64,000 nucleotides of DNA from Paenibacillus catalpae (GCF_900112695.1 NZ_FOMT01000002.1:62001-126000); one strand, 5' to 3'; shown: positions 17,689 to 27,264, counted from the first letter of the stretch. A program made the numbers and translations. The notes: a model not told the origin generated them from the letters alone.

Positions 17689-17907
17689 ATGAGAAAACAT
17701 GTTGCTGGATTGTTGGTATCAATTTGGTTCATTTTTTACGGGTTTTGGAAGCTGCATCATTTTTTTGCCCCTAAAATTGGACCCGTTGGCAACGGCCCTA
17801 GTGCTACACTGATTACAGTTATCTGGGTGTTGTTTGGCGTTACTGAATTTCTCGGTATAGCATGTGCAGCCTATTTTTGCTATCGTATTTTTACCCATAA
17901 AAAGTGA
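17689..17907 (+). CDS. Small two-helix membrane protein
   Basis: A 72-residue protein with two hydrophobic segments (about residues 5-22 and 40-66) and a basic C-terminus. The family is not recognised. Translation initiation looks weak (no strong AGGAGG) but the gene is bracketed by terminators on both sides, supporting an independent small transcription unit. Confidence 0.65.
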   Translation: MRKHVAGLLVSIWFIFYGFWKLHHFFAPKIGPVGNGPSATLITVIWVLFGVTEFLGIACAAYFCYRIFTHKK

Positions 17908-17923
17908 TACTGGAATTCATGGC

Positions 17924-17955
17924 GGCAGCCTTCGGATGCGACGGCTGTCTTTTTT
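17924..17955 (+). terminator. Terminator after the small membrane protein
   Basis: GGCAGCC pairs with GGCTGTC (one wobble) around a TTCGGATGCGAC loop, followed by TTTTTT. Confidence 0.75.
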
Positions 17956-18068
17956 GTGTAAAATAGTAGATGGGTAAACAATCATAATTTTCTTTAAAAC
18001 GAGTAAAATATATTGTAAAACGATAAATATTGTGTTACATTCGAATCGACAATAATGAAGTGAGGTGC

Positions 18069-18551
18069 ATGTTTGTGGAACGGGGAACAACACTTTTTTT
18101 GAAGGTGACTGTGATCCTTATGGGGCTGCCGGTTCTTGCATTGTGTATTTTCGGATTGCCCGCGATAACGAAGGAAGCTACGGCTGCTTGGCCGGATTAT
18201 TGGGTGTATCCGATTATCATTGCGATGTATCTATCGGCAATACCGTTTTATATTGCCTTGTATCAGGCATTCAAGCTGCTTGGCTATATTGACAAGAACC
18301 AGGCTTTCTCCGAATTATCAGTGAAGGCTCTAAAGAATATTAAGTACTGCGGTATTGCAATCTGTATTTTGTATGCGGCAGCCGAGCCATTCTTCTTTTT
18401 TATTGCGGATGAGGACGACGCCCCAGGTCTTATCGTAATCGGTTTAGTCGTTATCTTTGCTTCCTTGGTGATTGCCGTCTTTGCGGCCGTTCTTCAGAAG
18501 CTCCTGAAAAATGCCATCGATATAAAATCAGAAAACGATTTAACGATCTGA
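18069..18551 (+). CDS. DUF2975-family membrane protein
   Basis: A 160-residue protein with four hydrophobic segments, consistent with the DUF2975 family. The middle segment (QAFKLLGYIDKNQAFSE, then SVKALKNIKYCG) matches the pattern of that family. The start at 18069 lies after GTGAGGTG. A HTH regulator follows after 11 bases; this membrane protein/HTH pairing is a recurrent two-gene unit in Firmicutes and suggests a sensor or modulator role, not proven. Confidence 0.8.
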   Translation: MFVERGTTLFLKVTVILMGLPVLALCIFGLPAITKEATAAWPDYWVYPIIIAMYLSAIPFYIALYQAFKLLGYIDKNQAFSELSVKALKNIKYCGIAICILYAAAEPFFFFIADEDDAPGLIVIGLVVIFASLVIAVFAAVLQKLLKNAIDIKSENDLTI

Positions 18552-18562
18552 GGTGGAATAAC

Positions 18563-18784
18563 ATGGCGATTATAATTAATGTTGACGTAATGCTGGCCAA
18601 GAGGAAAATGAGTGTTACCGAGCTTTCGGAACGGGTTGGAATAACGATGGCCAATCTGTCCATTTTGAAAAATGGAAAGGCCAAGGCTATCCGCTTATCA
18701 ACGTTAGAAGCGATTTGCAAAGCTTTGGATTGTCAGCCGGGGGATATTTTGGAGTACAGAATGGACGAAGAGAGTTCAGAGTAG
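18563..18784 (+). CDS. Small XRE-family HTH regulator (YozG-like)
   Basis: A 73-residue protein consisting of little more than one Cro/CI helix-turn-helix (MSVTELSERVGITMANLSIL) and the LSTLEAICKALDCQPGDILE tail typical of YozG-type regulators. AGGTGG precedes the ATG. It is co-transcribed with the DUF2975 protein and is followed by a terminator. Confidence 0.9.
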   Translation: MAIIINVDVMLAKRKMSVTELSERVGITMANLSILKNGKAKAIRLSTLEAICKALDCQPGDILEYRMDEESSE

Positions 18785-18793
18785 TGGATGTAG

Positions 18794-18821
18794 AAGCAGC
18801 CAAGATTGGCTGCTTTTTTTT
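18794..18821 (+). terminator. Terminator after DUF2975/HTH operon
   Basis: AGCAGCCAA pairs with TTGGCTGCT around GA, followed by eight T residues. Confidence 0.9.
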
Positions 18822-18936
18822 GTTGGAGAGGAGTTTGTAGGCTGTCAGAAACATCTCTCCGCAGCCTTTTTGAATCGCTTCGGCAGTTGCACACCCTAAT
18901 TAAGCGAATTTAGCCGTGCTACGGATGGGATCTCGT

Positions 18937-19380
18937 TTATCTGGTCTGCGCCTGCTGCATGGCGCTCCATACTTCCCGATAATGCGGGCTGTGAATCAAG
19001 CCGATAATGTTGCCGAATGGATCAACCACCGATGCCGTGAACCAATTCACGCCGCGTTCCGTCAGCGGTTCGTACTCGGTGGCGCCGAGCTCTTTCAACC
19101 TCTCCAGCATGCAGGCCACGTCGTCCACGTGCCAATACAGCGTCGCGCCACCCGCCCCCGCCATATTAGCGGCCGGAGGCGCGTACTTTTTATCGATGAT
19201 GCCGAGCTCGTTCTGATAATCGCCGATCCGGTACTCGATATATGCGGGAGTGTTCGGATTCGGGGCTTGAAAATAGGGCTCCGCTCCGAGAAGATTCGTA
19301 TACCAAGCTCTCGCCTCATTCACGTCCTCCGCCCAGAAGCTAACGTTGGCCATTCCTCGTAAAGTCGTTGCGTTCGTCAT
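18937..19380 (-). CDS. VOC-family (glyoxalase/bleomycin-resistance-like) protein
   Basis: A 147-residue vicinal-oxygen-chelate fold protein: two beta-alpha-beta-beta-beta halves beginning at ANVSFWAEDVNEARAWYTNL and GATLYWHVDDVACMLERLKE, and ending with the typical DPFGNIIGLIHSP. Its substrate cannot be told. It is divergent from an AraC regulator 60 bases away, which is its likely controller. Confidence 0.9.
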   Translation of the reverse strand: MTNATTLRGMANVSFWAEDVNEARAWYTNLLGAEPYFQAPNPNTPAYIEYRIGDYQNELGIIDKKYAPPAANMAGAGGATLYWHVDDVACMLERLKELGATEYEPLTERGVNWFTASVVDPFGNIIGLIHSPHYREVWSAMQQAQTR

Positions 19381-19440
19381 TATTCATTTCTCCTTTATTA
19401 TGGTAAATTGGATGGTATATAACCGATTGTAGGTGATGTC

Positions 19441-20286
19441 ATGGGTACCGTATTACAAAAATCCGCATCCGGGTATAAGTCTCTCGGGCAAATGGATCCC
19501 GCCGGGTTCGAGCATCACATCGCGTTCGATACGTATCAGCCGCCAGATGGCTTAACGTCGTTCGTCCTCCATTTCTGGACGATTCGCTGGCACAACACGA
19601 CGGGCCAGCCCTATATTTCCGAACAGGTCATGCACCGCCCCTACGTTGACGTATTCGTCTCCCATCAGGAATCGGGCATCCAGTGCACGTACCGGAACCG
19701 GCGGGACTACGAAGCGGCTGACAGCGGTCGCATTATCGGCGCGAGGTTTCATCCCGGCGCGTTCCACGCGTTCCGGAACGGGTCGCTGGCGGGTCTGCAC
19801 AACGGGACGATTGCTTTGCAGGACATTTTCGCAGATGCCGATCAAGCTTTCGTTGAACGCACGCTCTCCTTGGACGATGCCGCCGCCGTCGGCGCGCTGG
19901 CTGATCTTTTGCAAGCCCGAAACCCGCAAGACGACCCTCAAATCGCGATCGTGAGCCGCATTATCGAGGCTATCGAAAAGGATGGCATGCAGACAGTGAA
20001 GGAAGTGGCGCAATGGTCCGGCATGAGCGAGAGGTGGCTCCAGCTGTTATTCCAGCAATACGTCGGTATCGGGATCAAGTGGCAGCTCCAAAGGAACAAA
20101 CTGCTGCAAGCGGCTTCGTCCATTCGCGCATACGATGCCCCTGATTGGGCGGATATCGCTTACGAGCTTGGTTACAGCAGTCAGCAGCACTTCATCTCGG
20201 ACTTCAAGCGCGTTCTGGGCAAGACGCCTGCGCAATACAAAAGAGAACTCCGCAACCCTGCATCGTCCGTACGCGATGAAGTTTAA
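19441..20286 (+). CDS. AraC-family regulator
   Basis: A 281-residue regulator of the same sub-type as the one at 16777. It has an N-terminal sensor with the GARFHPGAFHAF segment and a C-terminal HTH pair (WLQLLFQQYVGIGIKWQL and LGYSSQQHFISDFKRVLG). It is divergent from the VOC gene and tail-to-tail with the YdeI-type gene, whose stop overlaps its own by four bases. Confidence 0.92.
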   Translation: MGTVLQKSASGYKSLGQMDPAGFEHHIAFDTYQPPDGLTSFVLHFWTIRWHNTTGQPYISEQVMHRPYVDVFVSHQESGIQCTYRNRRDYEAADSGRIIGARFHPGAFHAFRNGSLAGLHNGTIALQDIFADADQAFVERTLSLDDAAAVGALADLLQARNPQDDPQIAIVSRIIEAIEKDGMQTVKEVAQWSGMSERWLQLLFQQYVGIGIKWQLQRNKLLQAASSIRAYDAPDWADIAYELGYSSQQHFISDFKRVLGKTPAQYKRELRNPASSVRDEV

Positions 20287-20852
20287 CGGACTACTTCCAG
20301 CTTGGCGATCACTTTCCTAAGCCGAGACGATCGGATGCCGGACGTCGCTGCTTTCAAAATAGGCAGAAACATGGCGTATTGGGCGCTCTTGTCTAGCCGG
20401 TGGAATGCCTGCTTCGCATGCGTATGCTCCTCTAACGCGGCCGCGAGATCCGGCGGAATCGCCGCCGTTTTTTGGGATTCGTATGCGGCATCCCATCGCC
20501 CGTCCGCCTGCGCGCGGTGAATCTCAGCGTAACCCGGCTCCTTCATTTGTCCGGTCTCGATCAACTGCTCCGCTTTCTTCACGTTGTCCAAAGACCAAGG
20601 GCTCTTCGAGCGCCGAGGAGAATACCGCTGCAGATAATATCGTTCGTCGAATGACCGCCGGTGACTGTCGATCCAGCCGTAACAAAGTGCGATATCGCCT
20701 GCCTCCTGAATGGTGAACGACGGGATTCCAGAGCTTTTTTTGGCGATCCGAAGCCATGCCTCGCCTTGCCGGTCGCTATGCTCCGCCAGCCATGAATCCC
20801 ACTCCCTGGAGTTGGTAAAATCGATAAAATCCACCGCATCGGATATAGTCAT
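20283..20852 (-). CDS. YdeI/OmpD-associated family protein
   Basis: A 189-residue protein of the YdeI group, recognised by REWDSWLAEHSDRQGEAWLR at the N-terminus and the CYGWIDSHRRSFDERYYLQR segment with the following RYSPRR-S-WS pattern. The biochemical function of the family is poorly known; some members are annotated as bacteriocin-protection proteins. Its 3' end overlaps the convergent AraC gene by four bases, leaving no room for a terminator between them. Confidence 0.88.
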   Translation of the reverse strand: MTISDAVDFIDFTNSREWDSWLAEHSDRQGEAWLRIAKKSSGIPSFTIQEAGDIALCYGWIDSHRRSFDERYYLQRYSPRRSKSPWSLDNVKKAEQLIETGQMKEPGYAEIHRAQADGRWDAAYESQKTAAIPPDLAAALEEHTHAKQAFHRLDKSAQYAMFLPILKAATSGIRSSRLRKVIAKLEVVR

Positions 20853-21005
20853 TTGTCACATGCCCCTTTCGAATTTGTTTTGTTATTCATCTATCTGACT
20901 TAAAGATACCAACATGCATGCGCGGCGTATTACAAAAAACCGCAGAGTACGGCGCAACATCAACAAGCCGCCGAAAACGAGTGCGCGGTGAACAAATATG
21001 AAAAT

Positions 21006-21049
21006 AAAAAAAAGCCCTGCCATCATCAAACGATGATAACAGGGCTTTT
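21006..21049 (-). terminator. Terminator for the secreted repeat protein
   Basis: AAAAGCCCTG pairs with CAGGGCTTTT, with an inner ATCATC/GATGAT stem, followed on the minus strand by a T-rich run. Confidence 0.88.
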
Positions 21050-21056
21050 CGTATCG

Positions 21057-21848
21057 TTAAGCGTTAGTTTCAGTTGTTGCGCTATCTGTTCCCGCTGCGG
21101 TGTTCGGTTTCATCCCACCGCCACGATGGCCGCCAACACCTTTGAGCGGGAATTCACCGTTTACGATGCTTTGAGCTTGTTCAGCGGATGTCTCTTTTTT
21201 CGCAGCTGCTTCGTCTGCCGTTAATTTGCCATCGGTGACAGCTTGATCGATTTGAGCGTTGATGGCTGCTTCAATTTCACTGACTACAGTATCTTCACTA
21301 ATTCCTTTCGCCTCAGCTATGGCAGCAATTGTTTTGCCGGCCTGCAGCTCGTCCTTTAATTCGTCTTCGGTTAAATTCAGCGCAGTCGCAACCTCGTCCA
21401 GACTGTACCCAAACCCGTTCTCTCTGCCGCCTCTACGTCCTTGAGCGAGTTGTTCGGAGGTAATCATAGTATCCAGGTTTGCAGAGAATTGATCCTTTTC
21501 AGCAGTTTGGTGCTCTTCGAAGGCCGTTGTCAGCGCTGCTTTGAGGTCATCATTTGAAACGCCTTGCTCTGCAGCAATTTCCGCAAGGGTGCTGCCTGCA
21601 GCAAGCTTCTCATTGAGCGTTTCACGATCAAGGTTAAGCAGCGTAAGTACGGAGTCGGAAATGAATTTAGTGCCAAATCCGCCGCGGCCGTGTTTGCCGT
21701 CAAATGATTTGGTGCTGCTGTCCGTTTGGACCTGCGCGGTTGTTGAAGTACCAGTTGTCGAAGCGGAGTCAGTTGCAGCAAATGCGCTTAATGGAACCAT
21801 TACCGCCAGCGTAGCCGTAATCCCGATTGTTTTTAAGTATTTGTTCAT
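21057..21848 (-). CDS. Small secreted protein with two helical repeats
   Basis: A 263-residue exported protein with a signal peptide (cleavage after AFA near residue 24). It contains two related helical hairpins: one near residues 66-100 (LNLDRETLNEKLAAGSTLAE) and one near 148-182 (LNLTEDELKDELQAGKTIAA), each followed by IA-x-x-x-G-[IV]S. The shared pattern is L-N-L-x-x-x-x-L-x-x-x-L-x-x-G-x-[ST]. The tails are Gly/His/Arg-rich and Thr/Ser-rich. Related secreted proteins occur in Paenibacillus; no function is known to me. The ribosome binding site is AGGAGGAATAGG. Confidence 0.75.
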   Translation of the reverse strand: MNKYLKTIGITATLAVMVPLSAFAATDSASTTGTSTTAQVQTDSSTKSFDGKHGRGGFGTKFISDSVLTLLNLDRETLNEKLAAGSTLAEIAAEQGVSNDDLKAALTTAFEEHQTAEKDQFSANLDTMITSEQLAQGRRGGRENGFGYSLDEVATALNLTEDELKDELQAGKTIAAIAEAKGISEDTVVSEIEAAINAQIDQAVTDGKLTADEAAAKKETSAEQAQSIVNGEFPLKGVGGHRGGGMKPNTAAGTDSATTETNA

Positions 21849-21945
21849 TTCCTATTCCTCCTAGTATGTTTGTTTATTTGTGTTTGTCCTGCCGACAAGA
21901 CCTATTATGGAACGGGTACCTTAAATGGAACTGAAATGATTAGAC

Positions 21946-21984
21946 GTAAGACTGCTTCCTGCATGATAGGAAGCAGTCTTATTT
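21946..21984. terminator. Terminator-like hairpin between divergent genes
   Basis: AAGACTGCTTCCT pairs perfectly (13 bp) with AGGAAGCAGTCTT around GCATGAT, followed by ATTTG. It lies upstream of both flanking divergent genes, so it does not terminate either of them; it might mark an attenuator in the leader of the gene at 22117 or the end of a small RNA. Confidence 0.55.
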
Positions 21985-22116
21985 GCATGAAAGGAGTGAG
22001 AATATCCGGATATCGCAATAGGTCATCCGAATATTCACTATTTCCGGTATCTCGAGAGGGCTATACTTTAGGCGTAAATCGACCAATTCTTAAAATGAAA
22101 AGAGGGAGGAACAAAA

Positions 22117-25100
22117 GTGGAGCAGACAAGGACGAAACGATGGGCCGCTCTGATGATTGCTGTGATGACCTTTTTGATGACCTTTGCGCCGTTGCCCGCC
22201 TCAAGGACAGCGGAAGCCTCGGGAAGCCCAAGTGCAGTAATCAGCGCATACGATCTGACGACACGCGGCGGGTGGAACGGCTCATACGGCCGCGACGGGT
22301 ACGTGTTGTTTGGCTATGCAGGCAGAGATGCCGTGCCGTTGGAGAATCAGGGAGACTCAGGCAAGGAAATTGCTTTGTATGACAGCGACGTGGCCGTTAA
22401 ACCGGCATACGTGCAGGAGCAAGAAGGCAGCATCTATCGCGTGACCGAAGGGGCGCGGGCATGGGTCAAGTCGGAAGATGCCGGCGCTAACGCAGCCGTG
22501 CTGGATCCGCCTTCCGGCAGCGCGCTTGCCAAGACCAATGCCTTTATTTCAAGAGGGACACCAGGCAGCGATGGAGATATAAGGCAGTTCGCCTTCACGC
22601 TTGAGGATAACGAGGAGCATTTGTTCTCGGTTTATTTTGCGGGGGACATGAACTACAAGTATTATGCGATAAAGGATTTGGACGGCAATAATCTCGTAAA
22701 TACGTTCAGAGGAATGAAAACGCTTAACCCTCCGCTGGCCGATGCGCCAGGATTGCCGGAAGAGGTGGACAGCCTGGGAAATCAAGGCGCATACATCACG
22801 TTCAAAGTAAAAGGGAGCTTCGTCTTTGAAGTGATGGGGGCTTGGAGCGAAGGACCGTCCGGCATGTTCTTTGATCCCGTCTCCGGCGCGTCTGAGGTCA
22901 GCGTCGACAAATCGACCAAAGGGAATTGGATTGGAAATTATGGACAGGACGGACACATTCTGCTCGGGTATAACTATCCCGATGCCGTTCCGGGCGATAA
23001 TCCGGCTTGGGGAACGTGGCTGTTTATGGATCCGACGATCTATGATTACGTGTCGGAGCCGGATTATCTGAATCAATTTACGTACAACGTCAACGGTAGC
23101 TTGTGGGCGAGAAGCTCGACAAACGACGAAGCCAGCTTAAGCGTTCCGGACGATGCCGGGTCTCCGGCCAAACATGACACTTATGGAGGTGGTGGTTCAC
23201 CGGGGCAATTCAGCTTCGAGCTGAACGATCAGAATTGGCATCAATTCACGATCTATAGCAATGCGGTTCCGCAAAATCCGGTGGAGCTTGCCTTCCTGGA
23301 CAACAATGGAAACGCGATGCTTCCGAACCAGTCGATAACGCCGGATGTATTTAGCGGCGGTGTTTATTTGACTTATATGGTCAAAGGCAGCTTTACGCTT
23401 CAGGTCATTAAAGCAGACAGCGACATGACCTTCGGTCCGCAGGCGTTTTTCTTCGACGAGCCTGCCGTTTACGACCTCTCGGGGCTGACCGGCGAGTATC
23501 AATCTCCGCGATCCGCTAAGCTGAGCTGGAGCGGCGGGGATGCGGACTCGATCGCGGTCATCGAACGTTCCATTCAGGCCGCGGGTCCTTTCGTGCAGGT
23601 AGGTACGACGGCGGCTGCGGACGGCACTTATGTCGATTCCAATCTGGGATCGAGCAGCACGTACTACTACAGATTGCGCGTCAAGGACGGACAACGTAAT
23701 TCGTTGCCCGGCGACAGCGTCGTGTCCGTCGATATGCCGTCCTATCAAGCCACAGCCCTGCAATTTGAGTTGCCGGCCTATGAAGTGTCCGGCTCGGGAT
23801 CTCTTGTCGAGCTTCAAGTAGCGTTGTCTTCCGGAGGAGTCCCGGTGAGCGGCAAAACGATCGCTTTCACCTTGTCGGGCAGAACGGTCGGGGACTATAT
23901 TCCCGCCGCTTTAGGAACAGCCGTAACCAACAGCAACGGGCAGGCGACGCTCAGCATCACGCCTGAATATTCGGGAACCTTTACCGTCACGGCTTCGTTC
24001 GCTGCAGACGACGAGGATCAATTGGCGCAGGCGACCCAAGATGTGGCGTTGACGATTGGCAGCAAGGCTTGGGAGCTTCCGCCGGTCGTCTACAAGCTCT
24101 CGGATGCGGTGAAGCCGGGCGAACTGATTTCCATTAACGGCTATGGATTAAAAGCCGACGAGCCTGACGATATCCAGGTCGTCATGAAGACTTACAACGG
24201 CTCCTTGCCGGCATCGCCGCCGGCAGACGGAACGCCCGCGGCGATTAAGCAATACGATCAGCGCGACGGTTACTTCCTAGTAGCCGAGTTTCCAGCGCAG
24301 CTGTCTGAGGGAGTATACGCGGTCTGGATTAACAACGGACACGGATGGAGCAAGCCATCGTTACTAAACGCCGCCCGTCCGCTGTTCATCTCCGAATATG
24401 AAGCATGGGAAGGCCAGACGATCGATTTATCCGGACGCAACTTGATGGCAGAGCAGTTTGGACTGGACTCGGTTACGCGCTTGCGTCTCGTTAATGCCTC
24501 CCGTTCGGTCGAGCAGGAAATCGTGCAGTACTCGCCGTATTCCTTGCAATTTAACGTAAAGGCGCCAATCGGCAGCTATAAGGTAGAGGTGAGCAACAAT
24601 GACGGCGCGATCTGGGCGCCGCTGGCCAGCGGACAAACGCTTCAAATTGTGGAAGAAGGCCGGGATCCGCTTGGCTTAGGCGTTGCTTGGGCAGACCGGT
24701 TCAATTGGGATAATCGGTATGACGTCACCGATTTCGGAGCCGTCGAGGGAGACGGCGAGGACGATACCGCTGCCGTGACGGACGCGATCGAGGAGGCTAA
24801 GGCTTCCGGCGGCGGAGTTGTGTTCTTTCCATCGGGCACCTACGTGCTGAGCCGGGTTCCGATGTATGCGGACATCGTGCTGCTCGGTGAAGACAAGAAT
24901 TCGACGCATCTCGTCTATTCGGGTACGGGTGTCAATATGTTCGAATCCGAAGGCGATGGCGCTGTAGAAGGCCGTTACGGCGTGTCCGGATTTACGGTCG
25001 GACTTTCCGATAACGCCAAACGTCCGGATATGTTTTTCGCGTTCGGGCAGCCTTGGAGCGAAGCGGCCGGCAACATGGCATTGCGAACGGCCAGCGAAAT

Positions 25101-27264
25101 GTTTATCGACAACATTAAGTTAGACTATACGCTGGATACCGGCTACGGGCAGGCGAATCCGGATCCTTACGCGGGCATGCGGGGGCTGGCCGTCGTCATT
25201 ATCGGCAAAGAACGGTTTATCGTTCGCGACTCCGAGCTGAGCGGCTGGTCCGCGGGCATTACGCATGCTTATCTCAATGAATACACGACGTATTATAATA
25301 ACAAGCTCAACTATGCGCACGAAGGCTACTTGCAGACCGTAGCCAACTACTCGTTCATGAAAGGCAACATCGTACACGGCCGCGGATGGGAAGCGGGATT
25401 GCTGAAGGATTCGCATGGCCTGTTCGCCCGCGCCAACGTGCATATGGAAGGCAATCAGGTATACGACGTGGGAAGCGATTATAACGATGGAGAAAGTTAT
25501 GCGATAGACAGCCCGGGAGGGAACTTTAACTCGGGATACGTCATTCATGCAACCGAGAACACGCTGACGACAGCCTCGCTTGTGCCGCATCGGGACTACT
25601 CCATCATGTACAACACGCTGGGCGTGCAGATTACGGACGGCCGGGGAATGGGGCAATGGCGGGAAGTGGATAGCATCGACGGCAATGTCATCACGATTAA
25701 GGGCAGCTGGGATGTCGTTCCGGACGGAAACAGCGTCTTTACGCTTATTTCGCCCAATGACAATGTAACCATCTACAACAATTTTGCGGAAAATACGAGC
25801 AAGGGAATTTATATTTTTGGCAATGCGGTCGACACGGTGGTAGCCAACAACGAAGCGATCGATACGGAAGGCGCGTTTGTATGGACCGCGTTAATAAAGC
25901 AATCGGCGGCGCTTGTTACCGCGATGCATGTGGCGATCCGAGACAACGAGTTCGACGGCGTGTCGCCGAAAACCCGCACGGGCGGCATTCTGCTTAATAC
26001 GCAGCGCTACGGATCCGAGGGCCGGTATTATTCGGTAGCCGCTTACAATATCGAAATACGCAACAATGCCCTTACGGGCGTGCCAAGCGCCGTGCCTAAC
26101 AACTTGTCGGAGGCGCCGCAGGAATCCGGAATCGTATTCTGGTCGGGTCTCAAAAGTTCTGACTTGATTACGGACGGTTATAGCGGCGATGCGACCAATC
26201 TGCTTGTGCAGAACAACTTCCTAACGGACTTTAACCGGGGCATCAGCGTAACGTTAGGTGATTACGGCGTCATAACCACCGGCAATACGTTTGATAACGT
26301 AGGGAACGAATTGTATCATGCAGGCAAAGACCGGGTTGACGGAGAAGTCGAGAATCTGATTCAGCTGGAAGGCGAAGCTTCGGTGGATGCCGCTGATCTG
26401 GATCGGCTGTACCATGCGGAGCTCGCTCTTAACAGAAGCGCTTCGAGCTATACAAGCCAGACATGGGAGTTGTATTCCAGCAGCATGACTGCTGCCGGAG
26501 AATGGTTAGGCTTACCGTCGCCACGCAACATCGACATCAGTAACGCGCTGTATGCGCTTCGTTCTGCCGTGGCAGGTTTGAAGATTACTCCATCCTCTCC
26601 GGGCGAACCCGGTCAGCCGGGCAACGGCAGCATTCCGCAGCAGCCTGTTCAACCTGTAGAGCATTGGCCGGAGAAAGGGGAGGAAATCAGCTATACCGGA
26701 CCTTATTTGTCCGCGAATAGCAAAGGTCTTCTCGAGCCCGACCGGAAGCTCACAAGGGGCGACGTGGCCGACATCATCTATAGTCTATACGGGAAACCCC
26801 AATCGAAGCTGGATACAGGAGTGCTGGGGAAATTCCGTGATGAAAGCTCCCTTCGCGAGTATGCGGCGGCCATCGCCTTCTGTACGCAGCTTGAATACGT
26901 GAACGGTTACCCGGACAACAGCTTTAAGCCCGAGCGATTAATTACGCGCGCGGAATTCCTATCGATGGCTCTCAAGCTCCGGAGTCTTCCTCCAGCCGAA
27001 GGCGATGCGCCATTCGCCGATATTGAAGGACATTGGGCCCAGTCGGCTCTGTATACGGCTTATAGCAACGGCATAATAACCGGTTATTCCGACGGCAGCT
27101 TCAAGCCGAACCAGACCATATCCAAAGCCGAGGCTGTTACCATTATAACCCGAATTCTGCAGCGCTCCTCGGAATGGACGGGAGAACAGACGTTTCCGGA
27201 TCTGCCGGAGAGTCACTGGGCATACGGTCCGTTAATGAACGCAGCGCACGGGCAACAGAAATAA
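22117..27264 (+). CDS. SLH-anchored beta-helix polysaccharide-degrading surface protein
   Basis: A 1715-residue surface protein with a GTG start after AGGGAGGAACAAAA. In order: signal peptide (about 1-35); two related about 200-residue domains (about 45-265 and 268-450), each opening with W-x-G-x-YG-x-DG-[YH]-[VI]-L-x-GY and DAVP; FN3-like (455-545); bacterial Ig-like (547-650); TIG-like segment (655-845); pectate-lyase-3-type right-handed beta-helix (about 850-1405); FIVAR-like helical segment (about 1417-1492); Pro/Gly linker; three SLH repeats (about 1525-1715), of which FADIEGHWAQSALYTAYSNG is clearest. The SLH repeats should hold it on the cell wall. The polysaccharide is unknown. The TIG-like and beta-helix parts are paralogous to the protein at 35289. 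Confidence 0.85.
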   Translation: MEQTRTKRWAALMIAVMTFLMTFAPLPASRTAEASGSPSAVISAYDLTTRGGWNGSYGRDGYVLFGYAGRDAVPLENQGDSGKEIALYDSDVAVKPAYVQEQEGSIYRVTEGARAWVKSEDAGANAAVLDPPSGSALAKTNAFISRGTPGSDGDIRQFAFTLEDNEEHLFSVYFAGDMNYKYYAIKDLDGNNLVNTFRGMKTLNPPLADAPGLPEEVDSLGNQGAYITFKVKGSFVFEVMGAWSEGPSGMFFDPVSGASEVSVDKSTKGNWIGNYGQDGHILLGYNYPDAVPGDNPAWGTWLFMDPTIYDYVSEPDYLNQFTYNVNGSLWARSSTNDEASLSVPDDAGSPAKHDTYGGGGSPGQFSFELNDQNWHQFTIYSNAVPQNPVELAFLDNNGNAMLPNQSITPDVFSGGVYLTYMVKGSFTLQVIKADSDMTFGPQAFFFDEPAVYDLSGLTGEYQSPRSAKLSWSGGDADSIAVIERSIQAAGPFVQVGTTAAADGTYVDSNLGSSSTYYYRLRVKDGQRNSLPGDSVVSVDMPSYQATALQFELPAYEVSGSGSLVELQVALSSGGVPVSGKTIAFTLSGRTVGDYIPAALGTAVTNSNGQATLSITPEYSGTFTVTASFAADDEDQLAQATQDVALTIGSKAWELPPVVYKLSDAVKPGELISINGYGLKADEPDDIQVVMKTYNGSLPASPPADGTPAAIKQYDQRDGYFLVAEFPAQLSEGVYAVWINNGHGWSKPSLLNAARPLFISEYEAWEGQTIDLSGRNLMAEQFGLDSVTRLRLVNASRSVEQEIVQYSPYSLQFNVKAPIGSYKVEVSNNDGAIWAPLASGQTLQIVEEGRDPLGLGVAWADRFNWDNRYDVTDFGAVEGDGEDDTAAVTDAIEEAKASGGGVVFFPSGTYVLSRVPMYADIVLLGEDKNSTHLVYSGTGVNMFESEGDGAVEGRYGVSGFTVGLSDNAKRPDMFFAFGQPWSEAAGNMALRTASEMFIDNIKLDYTLDTGYGQANPDPYAGMRGLAVVIIGKERFIVRDSELSGWSAGITHAYLNEYTTYYNNKLNYAHEGYLQTVANYSFMKGNIVHGRGWEAGLLKDSHGLFARANVHMEGNQVYDVGSDYNDGESYAIDSPGGNFNSGYVIHATENTLTTASLVPHRDYSIMYNTLGVQITDGRGMGQWREVDSIDGNVITIKGSWDVVPDGNSVFTLISPNDNVTIYNNFAENTSKGIYIFGNAVDTVVANNEAIDTEGAFVWTALIKQSAALVTAMHVAIRDNEFDGVSPKTRTGGILLNTQRYGSEGRYYSVAAYNIEIRNNALTGVPSAVPNNLSEAPQESGIVFWSGLKSSDLITDGYSGDATNLLVQNNFLTDFNRGISVTLGDYGVITTGNTFDNVGNELYHAGKDRVDGEVENLIQLEGEASVDAADLDRLYHAELALNRSASSYTSQTWELYSSSMTAAGEWLGLPSPRNIDISNALYALRSAVAGLKITPSSPGEPGQPGNGSIPQQPVQPVEHWPEKGEEISYTGPYLSANSKGLLEPDRKLTRGDVADIIYSLYGKPQSKLDTGVLGKFRDESSLREYAAAIAFCTQLEYVNGYPDNSFKPERLITRAEFLSMALKLRSLPPAEGDAPFADIEGHWAQSALYTAYSNGIITGYSDGSFKPNQTISKAEAVTIITRILQRSSEWTGEQTFPDLPESHWAYGPLMNAAHGQQK

